A stretch of DNA of 10,857 bases. Origin: Limnohabitans sp. GTDB taxonomy: Bacteria; Pseudomonadota; Gammaproteobacteria; Burkholderiales; Burkholderiaceae_C. Location: NCBI GenBank assembly GCA_015657605.1, contig JACDQO010000444.1:1-10857 (forward strand). Direction: 5' to 3'. Position numbers and translations under genes: made by a program. This document shows, piece by piece, positions 6,249 through 10,857 of this stretch (within the stretch, counting starts at the first letter, position 1; the number at the start of each line of letters is the position of its first letter). Under the pieces are notes generated by a model. That model did not search any database. It saw only the letters and a list, made by a program, of their open reading frames with translations, and was not told the DNA's origin.

Positions 6249-6263
6249 CGGCGATTGTCGCCG
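6249..6263. repeat. Perfect 6-bp inverted repeat abutting the probable midA start
   Basis: CGGCGA and TCGCCG flank TTG. On the minus strand the hairpin would end two bases before the GTG at 6247, where a Shine-Dalgarno would be expected and none is seen. It may occlude the start, mark a different start, or be chance. It lies in the 133-base divergent region 6248-6380, which should hold promoters for both directions; GATAAT at 6316-6321 on the plus strand is a possible -10 but lacks a convincing -35. Confidence 0.4.
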
Positions 6264-6380
6264 AAGGTGTACGGGGGTTTGCCGGGGTTCTGGGGGTTCA
6301 ATCCATGGCTTGCCCGATAATTCAGCCCTTTGTCACCTCGGATGTTCCTGCGCAGTTCCGTCTGCCCAGCCCACCCTTTC

Positions 6381-7154
6381 ATGAAACAAGTTCTGGTCAC
6401 CGGAGGCGCTCACCGCCTGGGCGCAGAGATCGTTCGCCAATTTGCGGCGGCAGGCTGGCGCGTGTGGTGCCATTACCAACGCTCGGCCGATGCGGCCAAG
6501 GCACTGCAGTCTGAGCTGCAGGCGGCTGGGGGCCATGTGGAATGCGTGCAAGCCGATCTGGCCCAGAGCGAACAAGTCGCTAAGATGATGGCGCACATCG
6601 CGCAAAGCCACGGCCCGCTCGACTGCTTGATCAACAACGCCTCGCTGTTCGAGCCAGACGAGGGCACCCACATGGACTTGCCGGGTGCGCGCCAGCAAAT
6701 CGAGGTGAATTTGATCGCGCCCATGCTGCTGGCCTCGCTGATGGCACAGCAAGCCGCGCCCAAGGCCACACCCGGTCAGCGCAGCGTGGTCCACATCCTG
6801 GACCAGAAGGTGTTCAACCTGAATCCAGACTATTTTTCGTACACCGTGTCCAAACTGGCGCTGGAGCGTGCCGTGGCCTTGCAGGCGCAAGCCCTCGCCC
6901 CCTTGCGCGTGTGCGGCGTGGCCCCGGGCCTGATGTTTTTGAGCGGCCCGCAAACCCAAGAGAACTTTGACCGCAACAGCCGCGTGAACCTGCTGCGCGA
7001 GCCGATCGACCCGGCGCAAGTGGCGGCGACTTGCCTGTTTCTGGCGCAAAACCCCTGCATCACCGGTACCACGGTGTGTGTGGACAACGGCCAGCACTTG
7101 GTGCCTTTGGCGCGGGATGTGATGTTTTTGGGTGAACCGAAAGACCCTGCATGA
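6381..7154 (+). CDS. folM: Pteridine reductase-type SDR (FolM / PTR1-like dihydromonapterin or dihydrofolate reductase)
   Basis: A 257-residue NAD(P)H-dependent short-chain dehydrogenase. The nucleotide loop reads TGGAHRLG (7-14), the TGxxxRxG form seen in pteridine reductases instead of the usual TGxxxGxG. NNAS is at 85-88. The catalytic Ser of classical SDRs is replaced by Asp141, followed at +13 and +17 by Tyr154 and Lys158; this Asp-Tyr-Lys triad and spacing match Leishmania PTR1. Known relatives reduce dihydromonapterin or dihydrofolate. The neighbours are two FolB-family genes, the first overlapping the stop as ATGA, which supports a pterin role. The frame is open to 6330, but the ATG at 6381 sits directly before the Rossmann strand. 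The gene symbol is by analogy; the substrate is not proved. Confidence 0.78.
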   Translation: MKQVLVTGGAHRLGAEIVRQFAAAGWRVWCHYQRSADAAKALQSELQAAGGHVECVQADLAQSEQVAKMMAHIAQSHGPLDCLINNASLFEPDEGTHMDLPGARQQIEVNLIAPMLLASLMAQQAAPKATPGQRSVVHILDQKVFNLNPDYFSYTVSKLALERAVALQAQALAPLRVCGVAPGLMFLSGPQTQENFDRNSRVNLLREPIDPAQVAATCLFLAQNPCITGTTVCVDNGQHLVPLARDVMFLGEPKDPA

Positions 7155-7546
7155 GCGACCTGATGACCGATTTGGCGCTGAACTGCCGACGCCTGTTTTT
7201 ACGCAACCACACGGTGGACGTGCGCATCGGCGCGCACGACTTTGAAAAGCTCGGCCCCCAGCGCATCGTCTTCAATGTGGAACTTTTCGTGCCCTACAGC
7301 GCATCCACCCCCACGCAAGACGACCTGGCCGAGGTGGTGGACTACGACTTCATCCGCGAGGTGATTGCGCGCCGGGTGGCCCAAGGCCACATCGTGCTGC
7401 AAGAGACTTTGTGCGACGACCTGATGCGCGAGCTGATCGCCCACCCACAGGTGCAGGCGGTGCGCCTGTCCAGCTGCAAACCCGATGTGTACCCGGACTG
7501 CGAAGCGGTTGGGGTGGAAATTTTTCAGACCAAAAGCCCGACATGA
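7151..7546 (+). CDS. folB: Dihydroneopterin aldolase family protein (FolB-like)
   Basis: A 131-residue tunnelling-fold protein. FolB cleaves 7,8-dihydroneopterin to 6-hydroxymethyl-dihydropterin and glycolaldehyde in folate synthesis, acting as an octamer. Expected active-site residues are present: Glu32 in HDFEKLGPQ, Tyr65 in VVDYDFI, the pterin-binding Glu86 in LQETL, and the catalytic Lys110 in CKPDVYPDCEAVGVEI. The Lys-Pro pair is that of true FolB rather than FolX. The ATG overlaps the stop of the SDR gene and its own stop overlaps the next ATG, so the three genes are translationally coupled. Which of the two paralogues supplies the main aldolase activity is inferred. Confidence 0.85.
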   Translation: MSDLMTDLALNCRRLFLRNHTVDVRIGAHDFEKLGPQRIVFNVELFVPYSASTPTQDDLAEVVDYDFIREVIARRVAQGHIVLQETLCDDLMRELIAHPQVQAVRLSSCKPDVYPDCEAVGVEIFQTKSPT

Positions 7547-7914
7547 AAACCCCAGCCGGACACCAAACCCTGGAGCTGACCGGTTTGCGCTTTGACGCGA
7601 ATCTGGGCATCCTGGAGCACGAAAAAACCGACCCGCAACCGATTCAGGTGGATGCTGAATTGAACTTGGGCACGCAACCCCTGCTGCCCAGCGACGACGA
7701 CATCCATTCGGTGCTGGACTACCGCAAAGTGCGCAAAATCATCATCGACGAATGCACTGCCGAGCACATCAACCTGCTGGAAACGCTGATCGGCAAAGTC
7801 TCGAACCGCCTGATGCAGTTGCCCGGCGTGTTGGGCGTGCGCGTCAAGATTGCCAAACTTGAAATTTTTGAAGACTGCGAAGTGGCCATTCGCATGGAAA
7901 CCGGACAGTGGTGA
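7543..7914 (+). CDS. Second FolB-family protein, FolX-like (dihydroneopterin triphosphate 2'-epimerase or aldolase)
   Basis: A 123-residue paralogue of the preceding protein, clearly diverged from it. Family residues are kept: Glu27 in LEHEKTDPQ, Tyr60 in LDYRKV, Glu80 in NLLETL and Lys105. Around the catalytic Lys it reads [18 protein letters not shown], with Lys-Leu where FolB has Lys-Pro; E. coli FolX has DKL at this point and a similar DIN-x-x-L-x-YR segment earlier (here DIHSVLDYR). I therefore lean to FolX, which epimerises dihydroneopterin triphosphate towards monapterin, but annotation as a second dihydroneopterin aldolase is also defensible. The longer open frame from 7411 is rejected because ATG at 7543 gives the ATGA overlap and a normal family length. 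Confidence 0.75.
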   Translation: MKTPAGHQTLELTGLRFDANLGILEHEKTDPQPIQVDAELNLGTQPLLPSDDDIHSVLDYRKVRKIIIDECTAEHINLLETLIGKVSNRLMQLPGVLGVRVKIAKLEIFEDCEVAIRMETGQW

Positions 7915-7919
7915 ACCTC

Positions 7920-8864
7920 ATGAACACAGACACAGACACAGAAGCCGACAACGCCTGGATTCAAGCGCAAGCCGAATCAGAGGCCGCCAAAGCCATCAAG
8001 ATCGAGCGAGAAACCCACAAGCTCGAAAAACGCTTGTGCCGCCAAATGGGCCAAGCCATCAGTGACTTCAACCTGATCGAAGCGGGCGACCGCATCATGG
8101 TCTGCATGTCGGGCGGCAAAGACAGCTACGGCATGCTCGACATCCTGCTCAAGATGAAGGCCCGCGCGCCGGTCGACTTCGAGCTGGTGGCGGTCAACCT
8201 GGACCAAAAACAACCGGGTTTCCCTGAGCACATCCTGCCTGCATACCTCAAAGAGCTGGGCGTGGAGTTCCACATCGAGACACAAGACACCTACTCGATC
8301 GTGAAAGACAAGATCCCCGAAGGCAAGACCATGTGCAGCCTGTGCTCGCGTCTGCGCCGGGGCATTTTGTACCGCGTGGCGCGTGAGTTGAAGTGCAACA
8401 AGTTGGCGCTCGGCCACCACCGCGACGACATGCTGCAGACCTTCTTTTTGAACATGTTTTTTGGCGGCAAGCTCAAGGGCATGCCCCCAAAGCTGGTCAG
8501 CGACAACGGCGAGTTCATGGTGATCCGGCCACTGGCCTATGTGGCCGAGTCCGACCTGATCCGTTGGGCAGCGCACCGACAGTTCCCCATCATCCCGTGC
8601 ACCCTGTGTGGCAGCCAAGAAAACTTGCAACGACTGCAGGTGGGCAACATGCTGCGCGAGTGGCAAAAGAAGCACCCTGGCAGGATTGAAAACATGTTCT
8701 CGGCTTTGCAAAACGTGGTGCCCTCGCATTTGATGGACCCCAAGCTGCACGGCTTCAAGGACCTGAAAATCACGGGCATCGAATCGGACGACGGCGACAA
8801 GGCTTTTGACGAAGAAGAGTTCAAGGAATCCTCCTTGCCGGGCATCCAGGTCATTTCCATGTGA
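7920..8864 (+). CDS. ttcA: tRNA 2-thiocytidine(32) biosynthesis protein TtcA
   Basis: A 314-residue ATP-dependent sulfurtransferase that makes 2-thiocytidine at position 32 of certain tRNAs, using an iron-sulfur cluster. The PP-loop SGGKDS (64-69) binds ATP, and two cysteine pairs, CSLC (139-142) and CTLC (227-230), are the TtcA hallmark. [22 protein letters not shown] is a further strongly conserved block. The N-terminus is acidic and low in complexity ([10 protein letters not shown]), encoded by three copies of ACACAG at 7924-7941. GTG codons at 7908 and 7911 are alternative starts overlapping the previous gene; the ATG at 7920 is preferred. It follows the FolX-like gene by five bases, so it is likely in the same transcript although its pathway is different. 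Confidence 0.95.
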   Translation: MNTDTDTEADNAWIQAQAESEAAKAIKIERETHKLEKRLCRQMGQAISDFNLIEAGDRIMVCMSGGKDSYGMLDILLKMKARAPVDFELVAVNLDQKQPGFPEHILPAYLKELGVEFHIETQDTYSIVKDKIPEGKTMCSLCSRLRRGILYRVARELKCNKLALGHHRDDMLQTFFLNMFFGGKLKGMPPKLVSDNGEFMVIRPLAYVAESDLIRWAAHRQFPIIPCTLCGSQENLQRLQVGNMLREWQKKHPGRIENMFSALQNVVPSHLMDPKLHGFKDLKITGIESDDGDKAFDEEEFKESSLPGIQVISM

Positions 8865-8884
8865 ACCATCCAGAGGGCATCTTC

Positions 8885-9514
8885 ATGAACACGATCGTTC
8901 GGCGTTTTTCCTTGGCCTTGGCCGCAGCGGCCCTGGGTCTGCTGTCGGGTTGTGCATCGATGCGCTTGATCGACAGCGATGTGATATCGGTCCCGGCCGT
9001 GCCTGCGGGCATGAGCCTGCAAGGCGCCACCTACCGGTTTGAACGCCTGCCCTCTCAGGCCAACAACCCCGAAGCGGGCTTGGCCGAACAGCAAGCCCAA
9101 GCCGCCATGACCGCCGTGGGCTTGGTGCGCGACGATGCCAATGCACAACTGAGTGTGATGGTCGGCTTCAGCGGCAACAGCTACCTGGCCGACCCATGGG
9201 GCCGACCACTCGGACCCGGATGGTCACCGCATGGCAACATCTCCATTGGTACGGGTTTTGGCGGCAATTTCGGGTCACACATTGGCATCGGCATGGGCAT
9301 GCGCTTTCCGCCGCCCACCCATTACCGCCGTGAAGTCAGTTTGATCCTGCGTGACCTCAAATCAGGTCAAGTGGTCTACGAAACCCGGGCCAGCCACGCG
9401 GGCCCATGGAGCGACAGCGTGCCGATTTTTGCCACGCTGTTTCAAGCCGCACTGGCCAACTTTCCCAACCCACCCGCAGGCTTGCGGCGCGTGAACATCG
9501 AGTTGCCGCGCTGA
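8885..9514 (+). CDS. DUF4136 family outer-membrane-type lipoprotein
   Basis: A 209-residue secreted lipoprotein of unknown function. A type II signal peptide is plain: Arg-rich n-region, hydrophobic stretch to residue 20 and lipobox LSGC with Cys23 as the lipidated residue. The residue after Cys is Ala, not Asp, so outer-membrane sorting by Lol is expected. The mature part has a strand-rich N-terminal half, a Gly- and His-rich central segment (about residues 105-140), and the closing VSLILRDLKSGQVVYETRASHAG pattern typical of DUF4136. The GTG at 8861 overlapping the ttcA stop is in frame, but the ATG at 8885 is chosen because GAGGG lies eight bases before it and the signal peptide starts there. 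Confidence 0.85.
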   Translation: MNTIVRRFSLALAAAALGLLSGCASMRLIDSDVISVPAVPAGMSLQGATYRFERLPSQANNPEAGLAEQQAQAAMTAVGLVRDDANAQLSVMVGFSGNSYLADPWGRPLGPGWSPHGNISIGTGFGGNFGSHIGIGMGMRFPPPTHYRREVSLILRDLKSGQVVYETRASHAGPWSDSVPIFATLFQAALANFPNPPAGLRRVNIELPR

Positions 9515-9527
9515 GCGGTTCACCCCC

Positions 9528-10172
9528 ATGGACGTCACCCGCATTCTGGCCATTCGCCACGGTGAGACCGCTTGGAACGTGGAGACACGTCTCCAAGGCC
9601 ACTTGGACATCCCCCTCAACGACACCGGGCTGCAGCAAGCCGATCGCTTGGCCCGTGCATTGACCGGACGTGAAACGGTGGACGCCATCTATGCCAGTGA
9701 CCTGTCCCGGGCCCACACCACGGCGCAAGCGCTGGCCCATGCCATGGGACACACCGTTCGCACGCATGAGGGCCTGCGCGAGCGGCATTTTGGCGTGTTC
9801 CAAGGGCGCACCTTTGCCGAAGTGGAATCCGAGTGGCCCGAGCACGCTGTGCAATGGCGCAAACGGATACCCGACTGGACACCTCCGGGCGGAGGCGAAT
9901 CACTGCTGGTTTTGCATCAGCGCATCATGAACAGCGTGAACGAGTTGGCTGCCCAACATACAGGGCAACAAATTGTGTTGGTGGCCCATGGCGGTGTGCT
10001 GGACGTTTTGTACCGCGCCGCCACCCGCCTGGATCATCAGGCACCTCGCACCTGGTCGCTCACCAACACCGCGGTCAACCGCTTGTTGTGGACACCTGAG
10101 GGCTTGTCCTTGGTGGGATGGGGTGACACATCCCACCTGGACGCACTGGCCAAAGACGAATCGTCTTTATGA
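9528..10172 (+). CDS. Histidine phosphatase family protein (phosphoglycerate mutase-like)
   Basis: A 214-residue cytosolic phosphatase of the branch-2-free, cofactor-independent-of-name histidine phosphatase superfamily, often annotated as phosphoglycerate mutase or GpmB. The phospho-accepting His11 is in IRHGETAWN (9-17), Arg61 in DLSRAHTTA, the acid Glu85 in LRERHFG, and the second catalytic His154 in VAHGG. The conserved GGGES loop is at 121-125. It is shorter than glycolytic GpmA (about 250), so a small-molecule or sugar phosphatase such as an alpha-ribazole phosphatase relative is more likely than a glycolytic mutase; no cobalamin genes are nearby to support that. It starts 13 bases after the lipoprotein gene. 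Its last six bases overlap the convergent htpX stop. Confidence 0.87.
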   Translation: MDVTRILAIRHGETAWNVETRLQGHLDIPLNDTGLQQADRLARALTGRETVDAIYASDLSRAHTTAQALAHAMGHTVRTHEGLRERHFGVFQGRTFAEVESEWPEHAVQWRKRIPDWTPPGGGESLLVLHQRIMNSVNELAAQHTGQQIVLVAHGGVLDVLYRAATRLDHQAPRTWSLTNTAVNRLLWTPEGLSLVGWGDTSHLDALAKDESSL

Positions 10173-10857
10173 ACCGCTGTTTTGCAGCGCGGCGATGCGC
10201 TCTTCGATCGGCGGGTGGGTGCTGAACAACTGACCCATGCCACCCGCAATGCCCATGGCGGCCATGGTTTTGGGCAACTCGGCAGTGTGCACACCGCCCA
10301 AACGGGCCAAGGCGTTGATCATCGGCTGCTTGCGGCCCATCAGTTGGGCCGCGCCTGAATCCGCGCGGAACTCGCGCTGGCGGCTGAACCAGGCCACGAT
10401 GATGGCTGCCACGAAGCCCAACAAAATGTCCATCACGATGGTGGTGATGTAGTAGCCCATGCCGGGTCCGGTGTTCTCGCTGTCGCCCTTGCGCAAAAAG
10501 CTGTCCACCGCGTAACCCACCACGCGCGAGATGAACACCACAAAGGTGTTCATGACGCCCTGGATCAGGGTCATGGTGACCATGTCGCCGTTGGCAATGT
10601 GCGCCACTTCGTGGGCGATCACCGCTTCGATTTCTTCGTGCGTCATGTTTTGCAACAAGCCGGTGGACACCGCCACCAAAGCCGAGTCACGGAAAGCGCC
10701 TGTCGCAAAAGCGTTGGGGTCACCCTCAAATATGCCGACTTCGGGCATACCGATGCCGGACTTGTCAGCGAACTTGCGCACCGTGTCCAGGATCCAGGCT
10801 TCGTCTGCATTGGCAGGCTGGGTGATGACCTTGACACCGGATGTCCACTTGGCCATG
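10167..10857 (-). CDS. htpX: Membrane zinc metalloprotease HtpX, partial (N-terminus outside window)
   Basis: The C-terminal 230 or so residues of HtpX, an inner-membrane M48 protease that degrades misfolded membrane proteins together with FtsH. An ATG at 10856 begins MAKWTSG, but E. coli HtpX has the matching segment (MSKWMA) about 55-60 residues into the protein, after two membrane helices, so the real start lies beyond the window. The zinc site HEVAH (visible residues 82-86) is in [23 protein letters not shown], and the third ligand Glu162 is in SRQREFRAD. Two further hydrophobic segments (about 93-116 and 137-157) are the C-terminal membrane helices. [13 protein letters not shown] is the usual C-terminal motif. 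Expression is typically induced by envelope stress; the promoter is not in view. Confidence 0.96.
   Translation of the reverse strand, partial: MAKWTSGVKVITQPANADEAWILDTVRKFADKSGIGMPEVGIFEGDPNAFATGAFRDSALVAVSTGLLQNMTHEEIEAVIAHEVAHIANGDMVTMTLIQGVMNTFVVFISRVVGYAVDSFLRKGDSENTGPGMGYYITTIVMDILLGFVAAIIVAWFSRQREFRADSGAAQLMGRKQPMINALARLGGVHTAELPKTMAAMGIAGGMGQLFSTHPPIEERIAALQNSGS

Noticed and set aside
6248..6400. N-terminal extension of the methyltransferase frame up to an ATG at 6400
   Set aside because: The extra 51 codons do not resemble the family N-terminus and would run antisense over the start of the SDR gene; the GTG at 6247 fits better.
6333..7097. 254-codon minus-strand frame opposite the SDR gene
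   Set aside because: Composition is His/Gln/Arg-rich and it crosses the divergent promoter region; no family resemblance.

Overview
The window looks like ordinary chromosome from a betaproteobacterium, most likely order Burkholderiales, family Comamonadaceae (Limnohabitans/Rhodoferax-like). This rests on the high-GC coding style, the tight ATGA-coupled gene pairs, a second long-tailed initiation factor IF-1 of the type seen in this order, and the overall resemblance of the proteins. No tRNA, rRNA, CRISPR array, insertion sequence, prophage gene or integrase was recognised, and base use looks uniform.

Layout. (1) Bases 1-3510, plus strand: the C-terminal part of a DUF2817 zinc-peptidase-like protein, an NDUFA9-like NAD-binding protein (ATGA overlap), a glutathione S-transferase and the CCA-adding enzyme, closely spaced and probably one transcription unit. 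(2) Bases 3525-4556, minus strand: a 71-residue protein of unknown function, then infA (second copy) and trxC, a likely stress-related unit. A perfect inverted repeat lies between infA and trxC. (3) Bases 4557-4929: a 373-base gap with no credible gene but several inverted repeats. (4) Bases 4930-6247, minus strand: a MidA-type (NDUFAF7-like) methyltransferase gene broken by one extra base in a C7 run, followed by a DUF2905 membrane protein. (5) Bases 6381-10172, plus strand: a pteridine-reductase-type SDR, two different FolB-family proteins, tRNA thiolase TtcA, a DUF4136 lipoprotein and a histidine phosphatase, many overlapping or nearly touching. (6) Bases 10167 to the end, minus strand: the membrane protease HtpX, whose N-terminus lies outside the window and whose stop overlaps the preceding convergent gene.

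How the genes fit together. The SDR, FolB-like and FolX-like trio forms a translationally coupled pterin module, probably for folate and/or tetrahydromonapterin. Cca and TtcA both act on tRNA. IF-1, TrxC and HtpX are translation, redox and membrane-quality functions often linked to stress. The NDUFA9-like protein and MidA are both homologues of mitochondrial complex I subunits or assembly factors.

I did not find a convincing undescribed system. The most useful leads are the frameshifted midA with a second change in its most conserved motif, the coupled pterin trio, and the structured gap between the infA unit and the DUF2905 gene.
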